Shown here piece after piece: positions 7,825-15,276 of a stretch of DNA of 33,703 nt. The notes beneath the pieces are model-generated. The model was not told the DNA's origin and ran no database searches. It saw only the letters and a program-made list of their open reading frames with translations. The translations under genes were made by a program, and so were the position numbers. Position 1 is the first letter of the stretch. Each line of letters opens with the position of its first letter. The stretch is from Bacteroides sp. (GTDB taxonomy: Bacteria > Bacteroidota > Bacteroidia > Bacteroidales > Bacteroidaceae): positions 1-33,703 of the forward strand of contig NZ_JAICZW010000103.1 of assembly GCF_029057325.1 (NCBI RefSeq), in the 5' to 3' direction.

Positions 7825-9207
7825 TCAATTGTTCTTGTTTCTTCTTGCTTTCAGCTCAGCATTGATGGCCTCCATCCGCTTCTTGTTCAGCGGATAGATG
7901 AATACGATTACGATGGAAAAGGCGGCAATCGCAGCAGGAATGAAACTCATCAGGTACTTCAAGCCATTTAAGGCTTCGGGGCTCTGCACGGCATTCTCTG
8001 TCGTGTTGTAGCCGAAGAGTGCCAGTAAGACCATCACCGCCCAGCCGGCAAACGCACCGCCGAATTTCTGGGCCATGGAGCCGGAAGAGAATATCAGTCC
8101 GGTGGAAGCTGTTCCGTCTTTTTGCTCCGCATAGTCGGCCACATCGGCATACATGCTCCAGATAAGCGGGGAAATGATGCCCGTGAAGATGGAAATCAGC
8201 ACCTGGAAAATCAGCATCAGCCACCAGCCTGCCGCATTGTTCGGTATAAAGAAGAAGAGCACACTGAAGAGAACCAAGCAAACTAAAGAGAGCGTGTAAG
8301 TGGACTTCTTGCCGAGCCTGATAGAAAGGGGAACTGCCAATGCCACTCCCACCATGTTGCACACCTCGCCCACCATCAGGAACAATCCGGCATAAAGCAC
8401 CAGATTGAAGAAGCCGAAATCGAGGAAGGCGTTGGCGCTGACGTAGTCTTTGAAGAAATAGGCCGCTGTGGCACCCCGCACGGTATTGAAGAAGTTAGAG
8501 AGCAGGGCAGCACCGTTCAATATCCACCAGGGGGAGTTGCGGACAAGGGATTTTACATCCTTGCCTATGGACTCGGCGGCCGCGCTCTTGACATGTTCGC
8601 GCGTCATGCTGAAACAGAGCAGGAACCCCAGGAAGCAGAGCGTGGCAATGCATATCATGGCATACTGCCAACTGGTAGCGCTGCTGTAATCCATCGACTT
8701 GAACCAGTTGCACAACGGCTCCCATGCCCCCAAAGCGATGAAGCTGCCGCCGTATGCAAAGAACATGCGATAGGAGGAGAAAACCGTTTTCGTGTTCGAA
8801 TCGTCCGTCATCACTCCCAGCATAGCTCCATAGGGCACATTGATGCCTGTATATACCGTCATCATCAGGATGTAGGTGACGTAAGCCCATATCAGTTTGC
8901 CCGTCGTGTCCAGCTCAGGGGTTGTAAACAGCAGGATGCCCGCAATGGCGAAAGGGGCCGCTATCCACAGCAGATAGGGGCGGTATTTGCCCCAACGCGT
9001 ATGGGTGCGGTCTGCAAGGACTCCCATCATCGGGTCGGACACTGCATCCCAGATGCGTGTCACCAACATCAGCAATCCGGCATCAGCCAGACTCAGACCA
9101 AAAATATTGGAATAGAAGAACGGTAAATAGTAGGAGAATATCTTCCAGAACATAGAGGAGGACATATCCCCAAAACCATATCCGATTTTCTCTTTCAGTG
9201 TTGCCAT
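7825..9207 (-). CDS. GPH-type MFS sugar:cation symporter (mannobiose uptake)
   Basis: The product has 460 residues starting MATLKEKIGYGFGD, the standard N-terminus of glycoside-pentoside-hexuronide symporters. A longer frame exists but begins with non-conserved sequence. The GPH signature lies after the second membrane segment (RIWDAVSDPMMGVLADRT, then RWGKYRPYLLW). About twelve hydrophobic segments are visible, with a MelB-like loop. It is an inner-membrane protein expected to take mannobiose or mannosyl-oligosaccharide from the periplasm. It lies between the GH130 gene (314 bp upstream) and the epimerase (45 bp downstream), matching the order transporter-epimerase-phosphorylase of the known mannobiose cluster. 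Confidence 0.92.
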   Translation of the reverse strand: MATLKEKIGYGFGDMSSSMFWKIFSYYLPFFYSNIFGLSLADAGLLMLVTRIWDAVSDPMMGVLADRTHTRWGKYRPYLLWIAAPFAIAGILLFTTPELDTTGKLIWAYVTYILMMTVYTGINVPYGAMLGVMTDDSNTKTVFSSYRMFFAYGGSFIALGAWEPLCNWFKSMDYSSATSWQYAMICIATLCFLGFLLCFSMTREHVKSAAAESIGKDVKSLVRNSPWWILNGAALLSNFFNTVRGATAAYFFKDYVSANAFLDFGFFNLVLYAGLFLMVGEVCNMVGVALAVPLSIRLGKKSTYTLSLVCLVLFSVLFFFIPNNAAGWWLMLIFQVLISIFTGIISPLIWSMYADVADYAEQKDGTASTGLIFSSGSMAQKFGGAFAGWAVMVLLALFGYNTTENAVQSPEALNGLKYLMSFIPAAIAAFSIVIVFIYPLNKKRMEAINAELKARRNKNN

Positions 9208-9217
9208 GGTAAATTGT

Positions 9218-9232
9218 ATTTCAGATTTATGA
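9218..9232 (-). repeat. Second copy of ATTTCAGATTTATGA, upstream of MFS gene
   Basis: This is an exact 15-bp copy of 7806-7820, followed by a degenerate copy (TTTTCAGATTGATGA). The pair brackets the MFS coding sequence. Confidence 0.6.
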
Positions 9233-9316
9233 TTTTCAGATTGATGATTTATGACCTGTTGGCGGAATTGAATCTGCAAGAAAATAGCTTCTGCAATCCC
9301 CTATATTCCCCGGTTT

Positions 9317-9402
9317 GACAGACACTTGTGTCTGTCGTCTCAAACACTTGTGTCTGTCAGCTTGAACACAAGTGTCTGTCACGTTGGACACAAGTGTCTG
9401 TC
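9317..9402. repeat. Four-unit, 22-bp-period palindromic array in mannan operon
   Basis: Four units at exact 22-bp spacing begin at 9322, 9344, 9366 and 9388. The first two read ACACTTGTGTCTGTC and the last two ACACAAGTGTCTGTC. Each unit has a self-complementary ACACwwGTGT core. The outer ends form a perfect 16-bp inverted repeat (9317-9332 with 9387-9402). It sits between GH130 and MFS, so it would be in the intercistronic mRNA. A 13-bp palindrome ACTGATAATCAGT follows at 9419-9431. Confidence 0.85.
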
Positions 9403-9488
9403 GTTTCATTTTTCAACGACTGATAATCAGTGTGTTATAAATCGCCGGGAAGCGGGCCTGCAAATTAATTCCGCCAATGGGTATTTAT

Positions 9489-9516
9489 GACTTCAGGCTG
9501 GTACGCTGCTGAAGTC
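9489..9516 (-). terminator. Intercistronic hairpin just after GH130
   Basis: GACTTCAG (9489-9496) pairs perfectly with CTGAAGTC (9509-9516), starting six bases beyond the GH130 stop on the coding strand. No T-run follows on the minus strand, so it is more likely an attenuation, processing or stability hairpin than a full terminator. With the array at 9317-9402 it makes the 314-bp GH130-MFS gap unusually structured for an operon. Confidence 0.45.
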
Positions 9517-9521
9517 TGGAA

Positions 9522-10697
9522 TCATCTGTCTAAAATCTTTAGGTTTTTGTCAATAAGTTTTTTCAATGTTTCTACCGAAGCCGAAGAGCGTAGGCCGTCG
9601 GCAGGCGTATTCATGCAGTAATCCACCAGTTTGTCAATGGTGGAAGTGGCCACGTGCATCCGGGTGTCGGAGGAGGCGTAATAGATGAACACCTTACCGT
9701 CTTCATCGGCAATCCATCCGTTGGTGAACAGCACGTTGCTTACGTCGCCAATCCGCTCTTCGCCTTCGGGTACCATGAAGGCACCGGCGGGAGCGGCAAT
9801 CACCCGGGTCGGGTCTTCCAAAGAGGTCATGTACATGTAGAGTACGTAACGCAGCCCCGCAGCACAACCGCGCACGCCGTGTGCCAGATGCAACCATCCT
9901 TTTGCTGTCTTGATGGGATGCGGGCCTTCACCGTTTTTCACCTCCTTGATGGTGTGGTAGTAGCGTTGGTCGATAATTTTCTCTTCCTTTACTTCGGCGT
10001 GGGTGATGTCATCTACCAATGCCCAACCGATGCCGCCACCGCTGCCTGCGTCGATGAAGCCGTCCTGTGGACGGGTGTAGAGGGCATATTTGCCGTCCAC
10101 GAATTCGGGATGCAGCACCACGTTGCGTTGCTGGCTCTTGCTTTTCAGGTCGGGCAGGCGTTCCCAGTTCTTCAAGTCTTTGGTGCGGGCGATGGCGGCT
10201 GTGGCAGTGGCCGATGACAAGTCGCCGGCAGGGGCGTTGTCGTCGTGGCGTTCGGCGCAGAAGATGCCGTAAATCCATCCGTCTTCATGAGCCGTGAGGC
10301 GCATGTCATATACATTGGTGGCGGGAACCGCCTCTTCGGGCATCGTGACCGGATAGTCCCAGAAGCGGAAATTGTCTATGCCGTTGGGACTTTCGGCCAC
10401 GGCAAAGAACGACTTGCGGTCGGCGCCTTCCACGCGCACCACCAGCAGATACTTCCCGTTCCACTTGATGGCGCCTGAGTTCAGGGCTGCATTCACGCCG
10501 ATGCGTTCCATCAGGCAGGGATTGGTCTTTTCGTCCAGGTCATATCGCCAGAACACCGGGGTGTGTGCGGCTGTCACTATCGGGTATTTATAACGGGTGA
10601 TTATACCGTTGCCGTCTTCTACGGCTACATTCTTTCTAGCAATCAGTTCTTCGTGCTTTTGGAAAAGCTTCTCCACCTTGTCTTTAAAAGTTTCCAT
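9522..10697 (-). CDS. GH130 4-O-beta-D-mannosyl-D-glucose phosphorylase
   Basis: The product has 391 residues and no signal peptide, so it is cytoplasmic. The five-bladed propeller motifs of GH130 are recognisable: NPCLMERIGVNAALNSGAI, LLVVRVEGADRKSFFAVAES, and VYDMRLTAHEDGWIYGIFCAER. Asp131 in the last block falls at the position of the general acid (Asp131) described for the B. fragilis enzyme. The reaction is phosphorolysis of mannosyl-beta-1,4-glucose to mannose-1-phosphate and glucose. It is the second gene of the operon, 48 bases after GH26. Length and motifs match the GH130_1 mannosylglucose phosphorylases, and the epimerase and transporter neighbours support this specificity. Confidence 0.95.
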   Translation of the reverse strand: METFKDKVEKLFQKHEELIARKNVAVEDGNGIITRYKYPIVTAAHTPVFWRYDLDEKTNPCLMERIGVNAALNSGAIKWNGKYLLVVRVEGADRKSFFAVAESPNGIDNFRFWDYPVTMPEEAVPATNVYDMRLTAHEDGWIYGIFCAERHDDNAPAGDLSSATATAAIARTKDLKNWERLPDLKSKSQQRNVVLHPEFVDGKYALYTRPQDGFIDAGSGGGIGWALVDDITHAEVKEEKIIDQRYYHTIKEVKNGEGPHPIKTAKGWLHLAHGVRGCAAGLRYVLYMYMTSLEDPTRVIAAPAGAFMVPEGEERIGDVSNVLFTNGWIADEDGKVFIYYASSDTRMHVATSTIDKLVDYCMNTPADGLRSSASVETLKKLIDKNLKILDR

Positions 10698-10745
10698 AAG
10701 ATTGTTGTATGTCTGTTATCGAAGTTTGTTTTTTCTTGAGATTGA

Positions 10746-11864
10746 TTATTCATATAGTTTGACGTCTGCCGCGAACAGCGTCCGGGGATTCTTGTAGAAC
10801 TCTACGAAGTCGGCCGCAGAAGCCTGTCCTGGGTAGGGGGCGTAGTAGTGAGTCACCTTTTCGCGAGCGTTGCGCCATACCAGTACGTATGCTACCGGAT
10901 ATTTCTCGAGTGCAGGTAGCAGGGTTCCCGTCCACCACTTGTCATCGGGAATGCCTTCATAACCGATTTCGGTAACGGCAATCACCTTGTCGTGTGTCTT
11001 GGCAACGCTGTCCGTGATGGCCAGCATACGGTCCACACCTGCCAGGAATACATTGCGGTCGAACTGATACGTATCGAAACCAAGCACGTCAATCAGCTCA
11101 TCGCCCGGATAGCGTTTCAGGAATTGGGTGGTGTCTTGCGGTTCGGCCCCCGGTGAGTAGGCATACAGGGCATTGTCCACGCCTTTGGCTTGCAGGCTTT
11201 CTACCGTCATGCGCCACAAGGCTTTGTATTCTTCAGGGGTGCACAACTTCTCTCCCCACCAGAACCAACTGCCGGTATGCTCGTGCCAGGGGCGAAAGAG
11301 TACAGGCACCTTGGTTCCGTCGGCCGTTTGCAGGGATAGCAGGAAATCGGCGACCCCGTCCAGCCATCCGGCAAACTTCCGGTGATGCTCTCCGCCGGGC
11401 AGGATGGACTTTACTACCGTGGTGTCCGAAACATCCCAAGCATCGCCGTCTGTCTTCGGATTGCGTGCGTGCCAGCTGAGCGAGACCATGCCTCCTCGCT
11501 GATATTGGTTGATAATCTCTTGTCTGATTTTAGCAAAGGGAACCTTGTCCAGGTTGGCCGCATTTCCCAGCTCCAGCTCTCCCAAATCGAAGCTGATGAC
11601 AGCCGGATAGTCGCCGCATACGCTGTTCACGTCCGAGCGGCCTTCGTCCCCTTCCCATCCGATGCCATATACCGTATCGTCGTGATGGCCGAACATTACG
11701 CCTCGCGAAGAGGTTGCTTTCAGATTGGATAGCAGATTTTCCGTTTCCGGTGTACGATTCGAAGCTGTTTCTTTGTTCGCAGCCTGTTCTTTTTGGGGAG
11801 AACCGCCACAAGCGACCAACATACCGGTCGCCAAAAGTACCGTAGTAAATTTAAGTTTTTTCAT
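10746..11864 (-). CDS. GH26 beta-mannanase lipoprotein
   Basis: The product has 372 residues starting MKKLKFTTVLLATG with lipobox LVAC (Cys19), so it is lipid-anchored. An ATG two codons upstream (11870) leaves almost no room for a ribosome site. GH26 landmarks are RPWHEHTGSWFWWG with acid/base Glu195, AYSPGAEP, and VTEIGYEG with nucleophile Glu299. The family hydrolyses internal or terminal beta-1,4-mannosyl bonds; the B. fragilis homologue in the same gene order releases mannobiose. As first gene of the operon it follows a promoter with the shared 15-bp motif. It is probably periplasmic or surface-exposed, producing mannobiose for the downstream pathway. Confidence 0.94.
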   Translation of the reverse strand: MKKLKFTTVLLATGMLVACGGSPQKEQAANKETASNRTPETENLLSNLKATSSRGVMFGHHDDTVYGIGWEGDEGRSDVNSVCGDYPAVISFDLGELELGNAANLDKVPFAKIRQEIINQYQRGGMVSLSWHARNPKTDGDAWDVSDTTVVKSILPGGEHHRKFAGWLDGVADFLLSLQTADGTKVPVLFRPWHEHTGSWFWWGEKLCTPEEYKALWRMTVESLQAKGVDNALYAYSPGAEPQDTTQFLKRYPGDELIDVLGFDTYQFDRNVFLAGVDRMLAITDSVAKTHDKVIAVTEIGYEGIPDDKWWTGTLLPALEKYPVAYVLVWRNAREKVTHYYAPYPGQASAADFVEFYKNPRTLFAADVKLYE

Positions 11865-11905
11865 ATACATGCTTTTCAGTGGGCATTATGTAATTATTCA
11901 CGGCA

Positions 11906-11950
11906 CAAAGATAGCGGATTGTATGTTGCCGGAATGATACAATTTTATCC
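11906..11950 (-). promoter_or_regulatory. Promoter of GH26 operon with shared 15-bp operator
   Basis: On the minus strand a -7 box TATCTTTG lies at 11906-11913, and the 15-mer GATACAATTTTATCC (plus-strand reading) at 11936-11950. Twenty-two bases separate them, the same as at the SusC and CE7 promoters. The start would be near 11900, leaving a ~36-nt leader to the GH26 ATG. The motif overlaps or abuts the -33 region, where an AraC-type activator would contact polymerase. Confidence 0.75.
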
Positions 11951-11972
11951 CATTGTTGTATGAAAAAACACA

Positions 11973-13439
11973 CTATTCACGCACGCTTACCGAAATGCGC
12001 TTGGGAGAGACGATGCTCTGTTCCACTTTCCGTTGCTCCAACTCTACAGGCTTGTCGGTAAATTCGGGTACATTATACGAGGTAATCAGGCGGTCGTAGT
12101 ATTCGTACGGATTCTTCTGAGGCAGCAGGAACGGTTTCCCTATGGTGCCGTGCTCGTCCATGCTTGCCAGATACAGGCGTGTATAAAGTCCGTCGTCCCG
12201 GCGGCTGCTGAAGACGAACCAGCGCGAATTGCTGCTCCAGTTGTGGAAGCTCTCCGTGTCGTCGCTGTTTACTTCTTCTATCGGGCGCATGGTTCCGTCT
12301 TGCAGGTTCAGCAGCCACAAGTCGGCCTCCTTGTGCCAAATGGAGAAGTTGCCATAGTCCGACAGCGTGAACATGATGTATTTCCCGTCATACGAAGGTC
12401 GGGGGAAGGAGATGCTTTTCTTCATTGCCGCCGCATTGACCAGCGTGTCTATCCGTTCGCCGAATGTCCCGTCCGATGGATGAAAGTCGATGCTGCACAG
12501 GTTATAGCGTATTTCGTTGTATTCGGCCGGTATCGGCTTGGCTTCCGCAGAACAGAAGTACAATTTGTTTCCGTCGGGCGAGAAGACCGGGAACGTTTCA
12601 AATGCCTCTTTCTGCTGCAACAGGGGCGATAACAAGAGTTCGTGCGTCTTGGGATGATAGACCACTACATCCGACTCCAGGTCGAACACCTCTATCCGTT
12701 CGTCTTTCACCACATGGAACGACTGCCGGGTGTTGTTGACGGAATAGGCGATATACTCCCCGCCCGGATGCCAATAGGGATATACGCCGGCCGACAGCGT
12801 AGAGTCGGTCTTGGTGTTCAGCATCTCCCGTTCTCCGTCAATCTGCATCAGGGTCCCTCCGTTCTTTCCACGGATGTGCAGGCTCAGGCGGTCCGGATTC
12901 GTCCGGTTGAAGGCGTGGCAGTTCAGGCACATGCCGGGCACCATCGTATTCTCCAGCAACGGACGTTCGTCGAAGGAGGAGAGGTCACGCTCGTAGATGC
13001 CCATCTTGCTATATACTTCATATCCCGGAGCCAGTTTGCGATAAACCAGCCCATAGTCGATGGGGTAGGGGCTGATGTACATGGAAAAAGGACGGTATTG
13101 TTTCCACGTTCCCTTTTCCCTGACGCAGACCGTGAACCGGAGGCTGTCGCCCTTGTTCGCTTTCAAAAGCGCCTGCCATTCTTTTTGCGGGAATGATACT
13201 ATTTTATCATTTACGTGCAGTTCTCCGGTTTTGCTGCCGGTCACTGTCACATCCACCCGTTCATATTCTCCGCCGATGCAATGGAAGTTCATGGGGGCGA
13301 TGGTGGCGGGGATGGTTACGCCGATATAATCGGGATAAATTGCCGGACATTCGTCCACCTTTTCCGGAGAGGTCACCGGGGTGCTACAAGCGGCAAGGCA
13401 GCATGTGGCCCATATATAAACAGCTATCTTTTTCATCAT
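11973..13439 (-). CDS. PD40/TolB-like propeller lipoprotein with CxxCH heme motif (copy 1)
   Basis: The product has 488 residues with lipobox LAAC (Cys18). Residues ~40-130 form a beta-sandwich-like N-terminal domain. CLNCH at 171-175 is a cytochrome c type heme-attachment motif, and His188 in LSLHIRGKNGG, also conserved in the paralogue, could be the second ligand. From ~215 on come propeller blades of the WD40-like/PD40 type (WHPGGEYIAYS, FPVFSPDGNKLYFCS, NWSSNSRWFVFSS). It is the last gene of the operon, 15 bases after a DUF6057-like gene, and aligns over its full length with the protein at 15277-16749. A periplasmic or outer-membrane location and heme binding are inferred; the substrate is unknown. 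Confidence 0.85.
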   Translation of the reverse strand: MMKKIAVYIWATCCLAACSTPVTSPEKVDECPAIYPDYIGVTIPATIAPMNFHCIGGEYERVDVTVTGSKTGELHVNDKIVSFPQKEWQALLKANKGDSLRFTVCVREKGTWKQYRPFSMYISPYPIDYGLVYRKLAPGYEVYSKMGIYERDLSSFDERPLLENTMVPGMCLNCHAFNRTNPDRLSLHIRGKNGGTLMQIDGEREMLNTKTDSTLSAGVYPYWHPGGEYIAYSVNNTRQSFHVVKDERIEVFDLESDVVVYHPKTHELLLSPLLQQKEAFETFPVFSPDGNKLYFCSAEAKPIPAEYNEIRYNLCSIDFHPSDGTFGERIDTLVNAAAMKKSISFPRPSYDGKYIMFTLSDYGNFSIWHKEADLWLLNLQDGTMRPIEEVNSDDTESFHNWSSNSRWFVFSSRRDDGLYTRLYLASMDEHGTIGKPFLLPQKNPYEYYDRLITSYNVPEFTDKPVELEQRKVEQSIVSPKRISVSVRE

Positions 13440-13454
13440 TCTTCTTTCTTCTTT

Positions 13455-15221
13455 TTACTTCTTTAGTAACAAATAGTTCCAATAGGTGTGCCCGAAGCGC
13501 GACTGCAACAATTGCTTCGCATCCGGTTGCGTCATATAGATTTGAGCAAATTCCGTCACATCCTGCATCACCCGTTTTGAAATGCTCCACGGCATTCCCT
13601 GGAAGTTCTTGTGCGACTGGGTCCATACATAGACCAGCGCTTCCTGATAACTGCGGGGGATATGGTCGTAACCGGCATGCTTGCCCAAGGGATAGTACTT
13701 CATGAAACTTTCCATGTCACGCTTTTGCAGGACGTATGCCAACATATATTCAAACGCCATCCGGTTCCGGTGATTGTGTTGATACAGCAGTCCAAGCATA
13801 ATATCCACCTCCCGGTCGCTGAACAGAAAATCTTCCGTATATCGTATCTGTCTCAGCCAGCCCCACTCCTTATGCGCGTTGATTTTCTCTTCGTTATAGA
13901 GATAGGTCATGGTCTCTTCGGCCCACTTCTTATAGAAAAGGGTTTTCGCCAGCATCCGCAGGTATTTGGCGGCTACCTCATATTGTCCGTTTATCAGGTT
14001 GGTCTCTGCCAGACGCTTGAAGCAACGACCGCTTTTATTGAAGTTCGGAATCGACTCCATCGCTTCGAAGGTGAAACGTTGTGCCGTATTAATCATTCCC
14101 AGATGATAGTATGCTTCACTTGTGGGCAGCGGAGAGGTGAAATCGCGCTGAAACTCCGGCAGCAACCCTTCCGTCCCGTTCTGGTAGAACTCAAACATGC
14201 GGTCGCCCATCTGTCCGGTCTTGCCCAAAGCAAGGTTCAGGCAAGTCACGCCGAAGGGGGAGGTCGGTGACCGCTTTTCCGCTTTCCCGATAATCGCCTG
14301 CCACTGCTTGTTGCGTACCAATTGGTCATATTCCATCGCCTCTTCCTTGTCCGGGTCGTAGCCGGAAACCACAGCATACCAACCGGACAGGGCCACGCCC
14401 ACCGTCAGCAGGCTTCCATACCATGCTTTTTTCTGCTTTACAGCCGGGAGAGCTGCCATCACGAAGGGAAGAACCACCAATGCCAGTGCAATTGCAATCT
14501 CCATTCCGAGCACAGGAACCGGAAAGCGGTAATACCCAATCCCCGTCATCAGCCGATATACCGGATATTGTACCCATATACTTGCCAATAACGGACAGCA
14601 GATGCCCCACAGCCCGATGCCTCCACAGAGGCCGATACCTTCACAAACACTCCTGCTCTTGAGGAACAACCGGAATTCGCGCACCACGACCCATCCCATG
14701 AATATGAAATGAACCGCACCTGCCGTCCAATAAAGGAGTGGGAGAGCCGTCAGAATATAGACGATGCGTTTCCATGTCCCTTTTACCATCGTGCATAAAT
14801 AAGATACGGCCAATGCCAACAGCAACGATACCGTCCCCGAAAGCATCGCGTTTTCATCTTCCATGAAGCACCACAACAGCATCATGGGCAAGAAACTCAA
14901 GGGGTAATAGACATCGGCCGCACCCTGTTCTTTGGCCAATCTCCAGACCAGGCGTTGCAGCACCACATACACGACAGCCAAAATAGCCGCCCCCGCCCAC
15001 GTATAGTAATAGAACTGCGTCAGAAATTCGGCGATATATTCGGCAAAGCCACCGGGAACGGCTACCCGTTCCCACCAATAGTCCGCATCGAACAAGAAGA
15101 GCTGGAACTGTTCCTGGTAGGCCAGATGAGCCGGATAGGCGGTGCCCCAAAAGAGGAGTGCCACGACCCCGAAAAGAACGGAAAGTCCCGGTTTCCAGCT
15201 GTTTTTCAGTAATACATTCAT
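13455..15221 (-). CDS. DUF6057-like membrane protein, long copy
   Basis: The product has 588 residues. The first ~285 residues hold about eight to ten hydrophobic segments, with a conserved region after the first (AYQEQFQLFLFDADYWWERV, AEYIAEFLTQFYYY). The rest is soluble and helical with TPR-like hairpins (LAETNLINGQYEVAAKYLRMLAK, HNRMAFEYMLAYVL). I recall this architecture as the Bacteroidota family DUF6057, of unknown function. It lies between the two heme-propeller lipoproteins, and a shorter paralogue is at 16762-18222. It probably sits in the inner membrane with the helical part facing the periplasm or cytoplasm. No catalytic motif is seen. The membrane prediction is sure, the family name moderately so. 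Confidence 0.85.
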   Translation of the reverse strand: MNVLLKNSWKPGLSVLFGVVALLFWGTAYPAHLAYQEQFQLFLFDADYWWERVAVPGGFAEYIAEFLTQFYYYTWAGAAILAVVYVVLQRLVWRLAKEQGAADVYYPLSFLPMMLLWCFMEDENAMLSGTVSLLLALAVSYLCTMVKGTWKRIVYILTALPLLYWTAGAVHFIFMGWVVVREFRLFLKSRSVCEGIGLCGGIGLWGICCPLLASIWVQYPVYRLMTGIGYYRFPVPVLGMEIAIALALVVLPFVMAALPAVKQKKAWYGSLLTVGVALSGWYAVVSGYDPDKEEAMEYDQLVRNKQWQAIIGKAEKRSPTSPFGVTCLNLALGKTGQMGDRMFEFYQNGTEGLLPEFQRDFTSPLPTSEAYYHLGMINTAQRFTFEAMESIPNFNKSGRCFKRLAETNLINGQYEVAAKYLRMLAKTLFYKKWAEETMTYLYNEEKINAHKEWGWLRQIRYTEDFLFSDREVDIMLGLLYQHNHRNRMAFEYMLAYVLQKRDMESFMKYYPLGKHAGYDHIPRSYQEALVYVWTQSHKNFQGMPWSISKRVMQDVTEFAQIYMTQPDAKQLLQSRFGHTYWNYLLLKK

Positions 15222-15276
15222 AGGGATATTTTCTATTTAGATTTACTATTCACTATTTGTCGTTTTGAACATCTTG

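Noticed and set aside
9317..9402. CRISPR array
   Set aside because: Only four units, repeats of 15 bp with 7-bp spacers, palindromic cores and no cas genes; the same applies to 20162-20253.
10067..10297. Short plus-strand frames opposite GH130 and GH26
   Set aside because: They are shadows in GC-rich coding sequence without independent signals.
13611..14270. Long plus-strand frames opposite the DUF6057-like and propeller genes
   Set aside because: All are shadows of well-supported minus-strand genes; none has a signal peptide, motif or promoter.
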